From positions 124,001 through 188,000 of the forward strand of contig NZ_SNYH01000004.1 of NCBI RefSeq assembly GCF_004363005.1: a DNA stretch of 64,000 nt, given 5' to 3'. Below are positions 35,856 to 43,761 of this stretch, piece after piece. Each line of letters starts with the position of its first letter. The stretch's first letter is position 1. The position numbers were made by a program, and so were the translations under genes. Origin of the DNA: Tenacibaculum caenipelagi (GTDB taxonomy: Bacteria; Bacteroidota; Bacteroidia; Flavobacteriales; Flavobacteriaceae). The notes below the pieces were generated by a model. It had not been told where the DNA came from and ran no database searches. It worked only from the letters and a program-made list of their open reading frames with translations.

Positions 35856-36638
35856 CTAATTTCTTTCAGGTGTTCGATTGCGTTCTATTTTCCCCTTTTT
35901 TACAGCTTTGTAGTTTTCGTAACAGTTTAGCACTGCTTCAATTATCTGTAAATCACTTGCTTTTTTTATAAAGTATTCAGAATAATTACAATCAGAAAGT
36001 AGCTTATTTAGTTCAGCTCTGTCCATTTCTAAGTATTCCATCATTACCTCACGATCAAACTTACCTGCTAACATTTTACGTAAATCATCTTCCTTTTTAA
36101 GCTTCTTTAGTTTTTTAAGTTGCTTAGGTTTACTGCCAAAAAGGTTATAGACCATATCTACAGGGTTTAACAACTTAGCAATAGGAGAGGAAATTTTTTG
36201 AGGTCTTCCAACTTCGTAAGTTTGTGGTAAACCGTTAATATGTATTCTTGTGAAACGATCTTTAGGAACTTGTTTTACATCCACTTCTAATACGCCAATT
36301 AATTTTGTAGATTTAATAACAATTTCTTTTACTTCTTCAGGTTTTTCTTCTAAAGAGATTACAACTTCATTCCCTTTTAAAAGGTCGTTGGTAACTTTTA
36401 ATTTTATGGAAGCATATCCTAAATAAGAAACTAAAACAGTGTCATTTGTTTTAGCTATCAAATTAAATAAACCATCTTCGTTAGTAATTGTACCAACAAC
36501 ACTATTTAGATTTAATAAATGAGCTGCACTTAAAGGTTTTTTAGACTCTGAGTCTATTATTTGCCCTTTTAGTTTGTCTTGCGCTTGAATAGATATACTA
36601 AATACTATTGCTGCTAGGAATAATAATTGTTTCTGCAT
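35856..36638 (-). CDS. secreted protein with carboxypeptidase-like regulatory domain
   Basis: 260 residues. A signal peptide (KQLLFLAAIVFSISIQAQ) is followed by a CarboxypepD_reg-like beta-sandwich (about 25-105: LKGQIIDSESKKPLSAAHLL ... TNEDGLFNL ... VSYLGYA). A lysine-rich alpha-helical C-terminal half follows, with no recognised domain. Such beta-sandwiches in Bacteroidota are found on outer-membrane and periplasmic proteins, often TonB-dependent receptors; no receptor domain is present here. It is divergent from the cytolysin-fold gene across a 220-base gap. Confidence 0.83.
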   Translation of the reverse strand: MQKQLLFLAAIVFSISIQAQDKLKGQIIDSESKKPLSAAHLLNLNSVVGTITNEDGLFNLIAKTNDTVLVSYLGYASIKLKVTNDLLKGNEVVISLEEKPEEVKEIVIKSTKLIGVLEVDVKQVPKDRFTRIHINGLPQTYEVGRPQKISSPIAKLLNPVDMVYNLFGSKPKQLKKLKKLKKEDDLRKMLAGKFDREVMMEYLEMDRAELNKLLSDCNYSEYFIKKASDLQIIEAVLNCYENYKAVKKGKIERNRTPERN

Positions 36639-36803
36639 AGGGCGAAAATAAGAATAATAGGCTTTGGACTCGTTAATATTTTGTGAAATTATTTTTCTTA
36701 AAAAAAACTATGTTTTTTTAATGAAAACACAAAAAAAATAATACAAAAAATATAGATAGTTAAAAAAGTAAATAAAAAAGTAGGGAAAACGTATTTAAAG
36801 ATG

Positions 36804-36832
36804 TTTAATTACTCCTCGAGGTCTTAATTAAA
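36804..36832. promoter_or_regulatory. palindromic element upstream of the cytolysin-fold gene
   Basis: An outer inverted repeat TTTAATTA/TAATTAAA encloses the perfect 8-base palindrome CCTCGAGG (36814-36821). It ends 26 bases before the start codon at 36859. GC-rich palindromes are rare in this AT-rich DNA, so it is a candidate binding site. Confidence 0.4.
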
Positions 36833-36858
36833 GCAATGTTAAATTAAAAAACAAATAA

Positions 36859-38577
36859 ATGAAAAATCTAAAAATACTTGGATTAACCCTTTTTTCAATT
36901 ATTTCATGTCAAAAAGACGATTTATTAAATAATTCCGAAATAAATTCTAGCACAGAACAAATAGCTCAATTTATAACACCAGATGCACCTGATGGTATGC
37001 ATAATTTAAATATTAGTGAACTACATGATAATATGTCTTCTAATGCTAAAGGAGTAGCTATGGAAGAGAATTGTGTTGATAAAGAAATATCATTTACTCA
37101 AACAGATTCAGATTTTTTTATTCTAGACGCCAATAGTTCTTTGTTATGGCCTGGTAACTTGGTAGCTGCAAGATCTATACAAGATGGAGCTCCGGTGTCT
37201 ATACCTATTTATGGAGAAGACAGGAATCCTGTAGAGGTAAGAGTTAATGTGTTATCAGGAACATCTGCTTCTACTTCAAGAACTATTGAAGCTCCAACAC
37301 CAGGAAAAGTTCAAGACAATTTAAACGCTATTTTAAATGCATATTATAAAAGTGAGGCTAATTTTCCTGCTAGTTTTGATATTAGTATTCAAAGAATTCA
37401 TGATGAAAAACAGTTTCAACTTTCTTTAAATGCAGGATATTCTGGACCTAGTGTAAATGTGTCTGGTAGTTTTGGGGTAGATTTTTCTTCTCAAAAAACT
37501 AGGTATGCAGTTACTTTGAAACAACGCTTTTTTACAGCTTCAGTATCTCCTAAAGAAGGAATTATAGGTAAAAATGGATGGTTTAATGATAATGTTTCTC
37601 CAGATAGATTAAAACCTTATGTTACTGATTATTTAGAGGTAAGTGAAGATCAACAAAATCCGTCTTCGTATATAGAATCAGTAACTTATGGAAAGCTGTA
37701 TACGTTAATTTATGAATCAAGTAGCAGTGCTAAAGAAGTTGAAGCAGCATTGAATTTTGCTTATAAAACAGTAGGAACACAAGTAAATGCAGAATTAAAA
37801 GCACGATATAAATCAATTTTCAGTGAGTCAACTGTTAAAGTAAAACAATTAGGAGGAAATGCTACTTCAGGTATTGCATCATCTTTAGCTGCCATGGCTA
37901 ATAATTTAGATAGGGTTGTTGACTTTTTGAAAGAAGGAGCGGAGGTATCAGTTGATAATCCAGGATATCCAATTTCTTATAAAGTAAATTACACCTATGA
38001 TAACAGACCTTTTAAAGTAAGTTCAAATCTAGAGTACGTTATCAGAGAATGTGATTTAGTGTATTATGATAAAATAAGAGTAGACCCAACAGATGTTGCG
38101 CTATATGGAAGCGATCATGGAACTAGTGGAGCTGAGCTTTTTGGTAGATTTTATGTAGAAAAGTATGATCAAGAATTAGGATCTTGGTATTTAGCAGGAA
38201 AGAAAATTTATTGGGGGTTCGGAATTGAAGAGCATGTAGGTTTAGATTATTATAAGTTTAGCCAAAAAAGAAGCGTAGCCGATGGAGAAGTAATTGACTT
38301 TATGGTAAAGGCAAAAGCAGGTGAACGCTTTAGAATAGTTTCTGTAGTAGGAGAGTGTGACTCTGGGTGTTATGTTTATAGAGATGGAGTAAAGGCTTAT
38401 AATGAGTATGAATATAATCTTAGTTCAAAAAAATGGGAAGATTATACAAAGCATAATCCGTATGTAGATAATTATACAGTAGGAGATGGTTTTCATAATC
38501 AAACATGGAATGGTGTAAGAACCATAGTTCAAGGAGATACTTGTTATTTAGATTATAACACATACATTATAAACTAA
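36859..38577 (+). CDS. thiol-activated (cholesterol-dependent) cytolysin-family lipoprotein
   Basis: 572 residues. A lipoprotein signal with lipobox IISC (Cys17) suggests membrane anchoring. The middle (about residues 95-385) has the cytolysin fold in family order: LLWPGNLVAARSIQDG, KTRYAVTLKQRFFTASVSP, YIESVTYGKLYTLIYESSSS, the KQLGGNATSG turn, a predicted helix-to-hairpin segment, and PGYPISYKVNYTYDNRPF. The conserved Trp-rich undecapeptide loop of domain 4 is not present. The last ~180 residues are a different, cysteine-containing beta-rich domain. It thus fits the CDC-like group of Bacteroidota, some of which kill bacteria rather than bind cholesterol. Target and partner are unknown. Confidence 0.88.
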   Translation: MKNLKILGLTLFSIISCQKDDLLNNSEINSSTEQIAQFITPDAPDGMHNLNISELHDNMSSNAKGVAMEENCVDKEISFTQTDSDFFILDANSSLLWPGNLVAARSIQDGAPVSIPIYGEDRNPVEVRVNVLSGTSASTSRTIEAPTPGKVQDNLNAILNAYYKSEANFPASFDISIQRIHDEKQFQLSLNAGYSGPSVNVSGSFGVDFSSQKTRYAVTLKQRFFTASVSPKEGIIGKNGWFNDNVSPDRLKPYVTDYLEVSEDQQNPSSYIESVTYGKLYTLIYESSSSAKEVEAALNFAYKTVGTQVNAELKARYKSIFSESTVKVKQLGGNATSGIASSLAAMANNLDRVVDFLKEGAEVSVDNPGYPISYKVNYTYDNRPFKVSSNLEYVIRECDLVYYDKIRVDPTDVALYGSDHGTSGAELFGRFYVEKYDQELGSWYLAGKKIYWGFGIEEHVGLDYYKFSQKRSVADGEVIDFMVKAKAGERFRIVSVVGECDSGCYVYRDGVKAYNEYEYNLSSKKWEDYTKHNPYVDNYTVGDGFHNQTWNGVRTIVQGDTCYLDYNTYIIN

Positions 38578-38599
38578 ATAATTCAGTACAAGATTAATG

Positions 38600-38631
38600 C
38601 AAGGAGGCTTCTTAAGCTTCCTTGTTTTTTT
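38600..38631 (+). terminator. terminator after the cytolysin-fold gene
   Basis: CAAGGAGGCTT pairs with AAGCTTCCTTG (one G-T pair), followed by seven Ts. Confidence 0.85.
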
Positions 38632-38666
38632 ATGAAATTGATATTATCTGAGTTTTATAGAAATAG

Positions 38667-38700
38667 AAAAGCACAATACAAAAATGTATTGTGCTTTTTA
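38667..38700 (-). terminator. terminator of the tRNA-Leu gene
   Basis: AAAGCACAATACA pairs with TGTATTGTGCTTT just beyond the 3' end of the tRNA, with a T-rich tail on the minus strand. Confidence 0.8.
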
Positions 38701-38705
38701 TTATG

Positions 38706-38788
38706 TGCACGTAACAGGAGTCGAACCTGCACTTCCGTTGGAAACAAGCCCCTCAAGCCTGCGCGTCTACCAATTCCGCCATACGTGC
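38706..38788 (-). tRNA. tRNA-Leu (anticodon GAG)
   Basis: Read on the minus strand, the acceptor GCACGTA pairs with TACGTGC, with discriminator A. The D-arm includes AATTGGTAGACGC, the anticodon stem CAGGC/GCTTG holds the loop TTGAGGG, a long variable arm follows (type II tRNA), and the T-arm contains GGTTCGACTCC. The CCA end is not encoded. It reads CUC/CUU leucine codons. A terminator separates it from the tRNA-Lys gene. Confidence 0.93.
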
Positions 38789-38795
38789 GTAAACT

Positions 38796-38825
38796 AAAAA
38801 AGTTAAGCAAATGCTTAACTTTTTG
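38796..38825 (-). terminator. terminator of the tRNA-Lys gene
   Basis: AAAAAGTTAAGCA pairs with TGCTTAACTTTTT, between the two tRNA genes, with a T-run on the minus strand. The two tRNAs are therefore separate units. Confidence 0.8.
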
Positions 38826-38898
38826 TGACCGGGCTGGGGCTCGAACCCAGGACCCTCTCCTTAAAAGGGAGATGCTCTACCAACTGAGCTACCCGGTC
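38826..38898 (-). tRNA. tRNA-Lys (anticodon TTT)
   Basis: On the minus strand, acceptor GACCGGG pairs with CCCGGTC, with discriminator A. D-arm AGCTCAGTTGGTAGAGC, anticodon loop CTTTTAA in stem CTCCC/GGGAG, and T-arm GGGTTCGAGCCCC complete a normal 73-base cloverleaf. CCA is not encoded. Confidence 0.94.
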
Positions 38899-39005
38899 AT
38901 TGCTTCTTTGTGAAAGCGGTTGCAAATATACAACTGTTCTTTAAATCTAAAAAGCTTTTTTATAATATTTTTTACTCATATTTGTAACTGCTTAATTATT
39001 AGTTT

Positions 39006-39524
39006 ATGAAAATTGTATTACTAGGGTACATGGCCAGTGGAAAATCTACTATTGGACGATTTTTAGCAGAAAAAATGCAAATTTTGTTCATTGATTTAGA
39101 TGCTTATATTGAAGAAAAAGAGAATATGTCAGTGTCAGAAGTGTTTAGTGAAAAAGGAGAGATTTATTTTCGAAAGCAAGAACATGTATACTTAAAAGAA
39201 CTTCTTAATAAAGAAGGAGACTTTGTTTTGTCTTTAGGAGGTGGTACACCTTGTTATGCAGGAAATATGAATGTGTTACAAAGTTTTACAAATGTGAAGT
39301 CTGTGTACTTAAAAACATCTATTAATACTGTACTAGAAAGATTAAAAAATGAAAAAGGGCAGCGACCACTTATAGCAGGCTTAGGTAAAGATGAGTTAGC
39401 TGAGTTTATTGCCAAACATTTATTTGAACGAAGTTATTACTATAACCAAGCTACCTATACACTAACCGTAGACAATAAAAGTGTTGAAGAAACTACCGTA
39501 GCGTTACAAGAATTATTAGCTTAA
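39006..39524 (+). CDS. aroK: shikimate kinase
   Basis: A 172-residue P-loop kinase that phosphorylates shikimate with ATP. Walker A GYMASGKST (7-15), the Asp/Arg of IDLDAYIEEKENMSVSEVF, EIYFRKQE, and LSLGGGTPCY for shikimate binding are all visible. Walker A has Ala-Ser where GxxGxGKS is more usual; this is tolerated in the family. Its end overlaps the phosphoribosyltransferase gene tail-to-tail by 9 bases. A box with one mismatch, CATATTTG, lies at 38977-38984. Confidence 0.93.
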   Translation: MKIVLLGYMASGKSTIGRFLAEKMQILFIDLDAYIEEKENMSVSEVFSEKGEIYFRKQEHVYLKELLNKEGDFVLSLGGGTPCYAGNMNVLQSFTNVKSVYLKTSINTVLERLKNEKGQRPLIAGLGKDELAEFIAKHLFERSYYYNQATYTLTVDNKSVEETTVALQELLA

Positions 39525-40019
39525 ATATGCTATAGTTTCATCGCTTTTAAATTCAACTACAACGTGTTCTTTAATAGAAGTAGATAAAGAAATGCCTTTA
39601 AAATCTGCTTTAACAGGGTATTTTTTGTGATTTCTATTAACTAGTACCGCTGTTTTGAATCGTTTTAAAGGAACTTCTAAGAAATGTTTTACACCATATA
39701 TTAACGTAGTTCCTGAATTTAAAACATCGTCAACTAATACCAGCGCCTTGTTTTGATATTCATTGTTGCTAATAGAAGTAGTAATAGGACTAATGGGATT
39801 CTTTTTATCAATAGAAACTTTACAAAGCGTTACTTTTAAAGGAGAAATTTTATTTAAAGTAGCAGAAATTTTTTCGGCAAGAAAATAACCGTTATCAGCA
39901 ATACCTGCAATAATAATTTCTTTTTCATCATTATTACTCTCGTAGATTTGGAAAGCTATTCGGCGGATTTTTTGTTCTACTTGTGTGTTGTTTAAGATAA
40001 CGTTATTAGTATTGGTCAT
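39516..40019 (-). CDS. type I phosphoribosyltransferase domain protein
   Basis: 167 residues with the PRPP-binding signature VLVDDVLNSGTT (near 92-103) in a PyrR/hypoxanthine-type PRTase fold. The base or regulatory target cannot be told from the sequence: it is neither a clear Hpt nor a clear PyrR. It lies 26 bases after the S4 gene on the same strand and converges on aroK with a 9-base overlap. Confidence 0.85.
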   Translation of the reverse strand: MTNTNNVILNNTQVEQKIRRIAFQIYESNNDEKEIIIAGIADNGYFLAEKISATLNKISPLKVTLCKVSIDKKNPISPITTSISNNEYQNKALVLVDDVLNSGTTLIYGVKHFLEVPLKRFKTAVLVNRNHKKYPVKADFKGISLSTSIKEHVVVEFKSDETIAYLS

Positions 40020-40045
40020 TTTTTCTTTCAGTTTTAATAAAGGAA

Positions 40046-40435
40046 TTACAAATTAACATCATTTTTGTTAGAGTCATCATAATAATCGTCAATATCACGT
40101 CGATCTTTTTTGGTAGGTCGCCCAGTTCCTTTTTTACGGTAGTAATCTTTTGAATATTTTAATAACTCTGTTTTTTCAAATTCCTCTTTTGGAGTTAAAT
40201 CTTTCCTGTATAAATCGACTAGTTTAGCACTCACACGGTTAGAAGGGAGGTCTAGAACCTTTATTTTATAATTGATTTGGTTTTTACGGATGATAATTTC
40301 TTCATTTCCAAAAACTTCCTTTGAAGGTTTGAGGTTAGTTCCATCTATCTTTACATGCCCCTTTTTGCAAGCATCTGTGGCAATACTTCTGGTTTTAAAT
40401 AAGCGAATACACCACAAATATTTGTCAATTCTCAT
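40046..40435 (-). CDS. S4-domain RNA-binding protein, Hsp15-like
   Basis: A 129-residue protein with an S4 fold at the N-terminus (MRIDKYLWCIRLFKTRSIAT, then GHVKIDGTNLKPSKEV) and a lysine/arginine-rich C-terminus ending in an acidic stretch. The family includes Hsp15, which rescues stalled 50S subunits carrying nascent chains. A perfect TACCTTTG box is on the minus strand at 40469-40476. The phosphoribosyltransferase gene follows downstream. Confidence 0.88.
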   Translation of the reverse strand: MRIDKYLWCIRLFKTRSIATDACKKGHVKIDGTNLKPSKEVFGNEEIIIRKNQINYKIKVLDLPSNRVSAKLVDLYRKDLTPKEEFEKTELLKYSKDYYRKKGTGRPTKKDRRDIDDYYDDSNKNDVNL

Positions 40436-40468
40436 ATAAAAAGTTAATTTTTATTGTTTCGTTTTTTA

Positions 40469-40476
40469 CAAAGGTA
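40469..40476 (-). promoter_or_regulatory. promoter -7 box TACCTTTG for the S4 gene
   Basis: A perfect TAnnTTTG match on the minus strand, 33 bases ahead of the ATG at 40435. No TTG is seen at the ideal spacing. Confidence 0.45.
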
Positions 40477-40514
40477 TAAAAATGGTAAATTGCGCGTTAA
40501 AATTCCAAAATTAA

Positions 40515-41399
40515 ATGATAAAATTTAAACATCTATTTTATACCGCTATCCTTGGTACTCTTTTGTATTCTTGTGGAAGTGATAGTAACTCTGCAGTTGA
40601 TAATTTTGACCATGAGGCTCAGGCTGTAATTGATAATGATTCTTTAGTGGCCTTTTTAAAGAATAACTATTACAATGCAGAGTTGGATTCTGTTAAAGTT
40701 ATAGATAATGGGCAAACATCTTTATTTGATGATAATAAGTTGATTACTAAAGAAGTTGTCGAAAGTGATATTAATTATAAACTATATTATTATGTCAACA
40801 GAGTAGGAAGCCCAAGTGTAGATAAAGGTTTTCCTACTGTAATGGATTCTGTTTATGCTAAATACAAAGGGCAAAGAATTAAAAGAAAAGATAGTTTAAC
40901 TTCTGATTTTGATAAAGGTACTACTTGGTTTTCTTTAAATCAGGTTGTTAGAGGTTGGACTCATGCTTTTATCCATTTTAAAGGAGGAGATAATGTTACT
41001 GATAATGGACCTATTAACTATGAAAATGGAGGAAAAGGAATTTTATTTATTCCTTCAGGTTTAGGTTATAGAAATAGTGGAAGTAGAGATGGAGCTATTA
41101 AGCCAAATGAAAATTTACTTTTTTATATAGAATTATGGGATTTAGTACAAAATACTGATGATGACCAAGATGGAGTGCCTTCTATTTATGAAGATACAGA
41201 TGGAGATGGAGATCCTAGGAATGATGATACAGATGAAGATTTTATCCCAAATTATGCAGATACAGATGATGATGGTGATGGTGTTTTAACTAAGAATGAA
41301 GATAAAAATGGAGATGGAAATCCTGCAAATGATTTTAATGATCCAAATAATCCAACGATACCTGATTATTTAAATAGAGATATTAGAATTAAATATTAA
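40515..41399 (+). CDS. FKBP-type peptidyl-prolyl isomerase lipoprotein with calcium-type repeats
   Basis: 294 residues. A lipoprotein signal ends at YSCGSD (Cys19 or 20). The centre carries FKBP features (VVRGWTHAFIHFKGGD, IPSGLGYRNSG, then ENLLFYIELWDLV). The C-terminal ~80 residues are aspartate-rich thrombospondin type 3-like repeats (DDDQDGVPSIYEDTDGDGDP), which bind calcium. The fusion of a proline isomerase with these repeats is seen in Flavobacteriaceae. It probably folds or stabilises exported proteins at the cell surface; the target is unknown. A strong two-way terminator follows. Confidence 0.87.
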   Translation: MIKFKHLFYTAILGTLLYSCGSDSNSAVDNFDHEAQAVIDNDSLVAFLKNNYYNAELDSVKVIDNGQTSLFDDNKLITKEVVESDINYKLYYYVNRVGSPSVDKGFPTVMDSVYAKYKGQRIKRKDSLTSDFDKGTTWFSLNQVVRGWTHAFIHFKGGDNVTDNGPINYENGGKGILFIPSGLGYRNSGSRDGAIKPNENLLFYIELWDLVQNTDDDQDGVPSIYEDTDGDGDPRNDDTDEDFIPNYADTDDDGDGVLTKNEDKNGDGNPANDFNDPNNPTIPDYLNRDIRIKY

Positions 41400-41403
41400 T
41401 AAT

Positions 41404-41440
41404 AAAAAAAAACCGAAGTGAAAACTTCGGTTTTTTTTTA
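41404..41440. terminator. bidirectional terminator
   Basis: AAAACCGAAGT pairs with ACTTCGGTTTT around a GAAA loop, with A-runs and T-runs outside. It ends the FKBP gene and the convergent beta-barrel gene. Confidence 0.93.
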
Positions 41441-41452
41441 TTTAAATAATTT

Positions 41453-42067
41453 TTAGAATCTGTACGAAAGTCCTAAAATAATTTGATTTACACGAGTATC
41501 AAAATTTACGTTTTGACTAGCGTTGTTGTCTACAAAATTTGCTTCGGTATCAGATAAAGCTCTTTCCCAACGAACATCAAATCCTAATTTACCTAATTCA
41601 ACACCAGCACCTAATTGTAAGCCAACAGAGAATCCATCAGAATCAACTTGTTTTAGTTCGTCAATATCGAAATCAGAATCTAGAATATATTGAAAAGAAG
41701 GTCCAGCAAAAGCATGTGCTATTTTTAAGAATTTCATTCCTACTAAAACAGGAATATCTATTTTTTGAAATTTATAAGTGGTCGCTTGTGCTTGAAATCC
41801 TGTTGGTTCATAGGTAACTTCATTACTTAATTGAGTATATACCAATTCAGGTCTTAAGTATAGATCTGTAACAGGTAAGTTTATACGTAACCAAGCACCA
41901 GCATGAAACCCTGTTTTACTCTTAGCTCCACTTAAAGCATCATTTTTTACATCAGAAAAAGAATCTGAGTTGTAGTTGATACCAGCTTTGATACCTCCTT
42001 GGATTTGACTTTGTGCAAATTGAGCTCCTCCTATGAAAAGGAAAATCATTAAAACTACTTTTTTCAT
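41453..42067 (-). CDS. outer membrane beta-barrel protein (PorT-like)
   Basis: 204 residues. A signal peptide (KKVVLMIFLFIGGAQFAQSQ) precedes a barrel of alternating strands that starts GGIKAGINYN and ends in Phe (GLSYRF). This is the PorT-like family of Bacteroidota. No specific function can be assigned, since the family name covers many small barrels besides the gliding/secretion protein PorT. It sits downstream of the transketolase gene but behind that gene's terminator. Confidence 0.85.
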   Translation of the reverse strand: MKKVVLMIFLFIGGAQFAQSQIQGGIKAGINYNSDSFSDVKNDALSGAKSKTGFHAGAWLRINLPVTDLYLRPELVYTQLSNEVTYEPTGFQAQATTYKFQKIDIPVLVGMKFLKIAHAFAGPSFQYILDSDFDIDELKQVDSDGFSVGLQLGAGVELGKLGFDVRWERALSDTEANFVDNNASQNVNFDTRVNQIILGLSYRF

Positions 42068-42112
42068 TTGTTTTAAATTTATTTATTAATAATTGGGGTT
42101 AAAATTTACTTG

Positions 42113-42155
42113 TATAAAAAAATACATCACCTTAAACCTTAAAAGTGATGTATTT
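42113..42155 (-). terminator. terminator of the transketolase gene
   Basis: AATACATCAC pairs with GTGATGTATT, with a T-run (42114-42120) on the minus strand. Confidence 0.85.
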
Positions 42156-42174
42156 ATTGTTAACAATATTGAGT

Positions 42175-43125
42175 TTATTTTCTAGAAATAACTTTCTCTA
42201 CAGCTTTAACTATAGCTTCGTCATTTAATCCGTATTTCTTCATTAACTCAGCAGGAGTTGCAGATTCACCAAAGCTATCGTTTACAGCAACAAACTCTTG
42301 TGGAGTAGGGTTGTTTGTAGCTAAACAACGAGCTACGCTTTCTCCTAAACCTCCATATTTGTTGTGTTCTTCGGCAGTAACTATACAACCTGTTTTAGCA
42401 ACAGATGTTAAAATAGCTTCTTCATCTAAAGGTTTAATAGTGTGTATATTTATTACTTCAGCAGAAATACCTTTTTCTTCTAGTTGCTCTGCGGCTTGTA
42501 AAGCTTCCCAAACTAAATGACCCGTTGCTACAATAGTAACATCAGTACCTTCGGTTAGTTGAATAGCTTTTCCAATTTCAAAAGGTTGGTCTGTCATAAA
42601 AACAGGAACGCTAGGTCTACCAAAACGTAAGTATACAGGTCCTTCATGCTCAGCAATTGCTAAGGTAGCTGCTTTGGTTTGGCTATAATCACAAGTATTA
42701 ATTACTGTCATACCTGGTAGCATTTTCATTAGCCCTATATCTTCTAAAATTTGATGCGTTGCTCCATCTTCACCTAAAGTTAATCCTGCGTGAGAAGCAC
42801 AAATTTTTACATTTTTATCAGAATACGCGATTGATTGACGAATTTGGTCGTACACACGACCTGTAGAAAAGTTAGCAAATGTACCAGTAAAAGGAATTTT
42901 ACCTCCTATTGTTAATCCAGCAGCAATTCCCATCATATTCGCTTCAGCAATCCCAACTTGAAAGAAACGTTCAGGATGGTTTTTGGCAAACTCATTCATT
43001 TTTAAAGAGCCTGTTAAATCTGCACATAAAGCCACCACATCAGGATTTGTTTTTCCTAATTCGGTTAAACCATCACCAAACCCAGATCGGGTATCTTTTT
43101 TTTCAGTATAAGTATATTTTTTCAT
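42175..43125 (-). CDS. transketolase, C-terminal subunit
   Basis: 316 residues corresponding only to the pyrimidine and C-terminal domains of transketolase: [40 protein letters not shown] with the ThDP-activating Glu, and the C-terminal domain from about 190. The TPP-binding N-terminal half is a separate gene in split transketolases, and it is not next to this one: the neighbour upstream on the same strand is maf. The enzyme works in the pentose phosphate pathway. A TATTTTTG box lies at 43151-43158 (minus). Confidence 0.9.
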   Translation of the reverse strand: MKKYTYTEKKDTRSGFGDGLTELGKTNPDVVALCADLTGSLKMNEFAKNHPERFFQVGIAEANMMGIAAGLTIGGKIPFTGTFANFSTGRVYDQIRQSIAYSDKNVKICASHAGLTLGEDGATHQILEDIGLMKMLPGMTVINTCDYSQTKAATLAIAEHEGPVYLRFGRPSVPVFMTDQPFEIGKAIQLTEGTDVTIVATGHLVWEALQAAEQLEEKGISAEVINIHTIKPLDEEAILTSVAKTGCIVTAEEHNKYGGLGESVARCLATNNPTPQEFVAVNDSFGESATPAELMKKYGLNDEAIVKAVEKVISRK

Positions 43126-43150
43126 CAGTTTGTGTTGTATAAATACGTGT

Positions 43151-43158
43151 CAAAAATA
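43151..43158 (-). promoter_or_regulatory. promoter -7 box TATTTTTG for the transketolase gene
   Basis: A perfect TAnnTTTG on the minus strand, 26 bases ahead of the ATG, and so placed to make this gene independent of maf. Confidence 0.5.
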
Positions 43159-43179
43159 ATCTTTTATAAAAAGGTAACC

Positions 43180-43761
43180 TTATAATTTTGATAATTCTTT
43201 ATAAAGTTTATGAACAGGAAATCCCATAACATTAAAATAACTTCCTTCTATTTTTGTAATCCCTATTTTACCAATCCATTCTTGAATTCCATATGCTCCT
43301 GCTTTATCAAAAGGTTTGTAGTTAGTTATATAGTAATTTATCTCTTCATCAAGTAGTTCTCTAAAAGTAACAGTTGTTGTGTCGTTAAAGACATGTTGAA
43401 AGGATTTATTAGTGATGCATATAGAGGTAATTACTTTGTGTGTTGCGTTAGACAATTCTTTAATCATATTGAATGCCTCTTCATAGTTTTTAGGTTTGCC
43501 TAAGGCTTTATTGTTTGACCAAACAATAGTATCGGAAGTTATTAAAAGATCATTTTCTTGTAGTTCAGATTTGAAAGGAGAAGCTTTTAAAGTAGAAAGA
43601 TAATCTGTTATTTCAGCCTGTTTTAATTCTTTAGGGTACACTTCTTTTACTTCTTTTATTTTCACAGTAAAAGGGATGTCTAAACTTTTTATTAATTCTT
43701 GTCTTCGTGGAGAGTTTGAAGCAAGTATGATTGTGTATTTTGAGAGTTTATTCGATAACAT
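43180..43761 (-). CDS. maf: Maf family nucleotide pyrophosphatase
   Basis: 193 residues from the ATG at 43761. ASNSPRRQELIKSLDIPF is the Maf signature, followed by SDTIVWSNNKALGKP and GAYGIQEWIGKIGI. The family hydrolyses non-canonical nucleotides such as dTTP/UTP analogues. A TTG at 43779 would add six residues but lies deep in the upstream gene and is less likely. The start overlaps the UbiA-like gene by 14 bases, as expected in an operon with smpB. Confidence 0.92.
   Translation of the reverse strand: MLSNKLSKYTIILASNSPRRQELIKSLDIPFTVKIKEVKEVYPKELKQAEITDYLSTLKASPFKSELQENDLLITSDTIVWSNNKALGKPKNYEEAFNMIKELSNATHKVITSICITNKSFQHVFNDTTTVTFRELLDEEINYYITNYKPFDKAGAYGIQEWIGKIGITKIEGSYFNVMGFPVHKLYKELSKL

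Noticed and set aside
38632..38913. Open reading frame of 93 codons on the plus strand
   Set aside because: It reads backwards through the tRNA-Leu and tRNA-Lys genes (NRSRTCTSVGN and DRAGARTQDPLLK are typical tRNA-complement translations), so it is not a protein gene.
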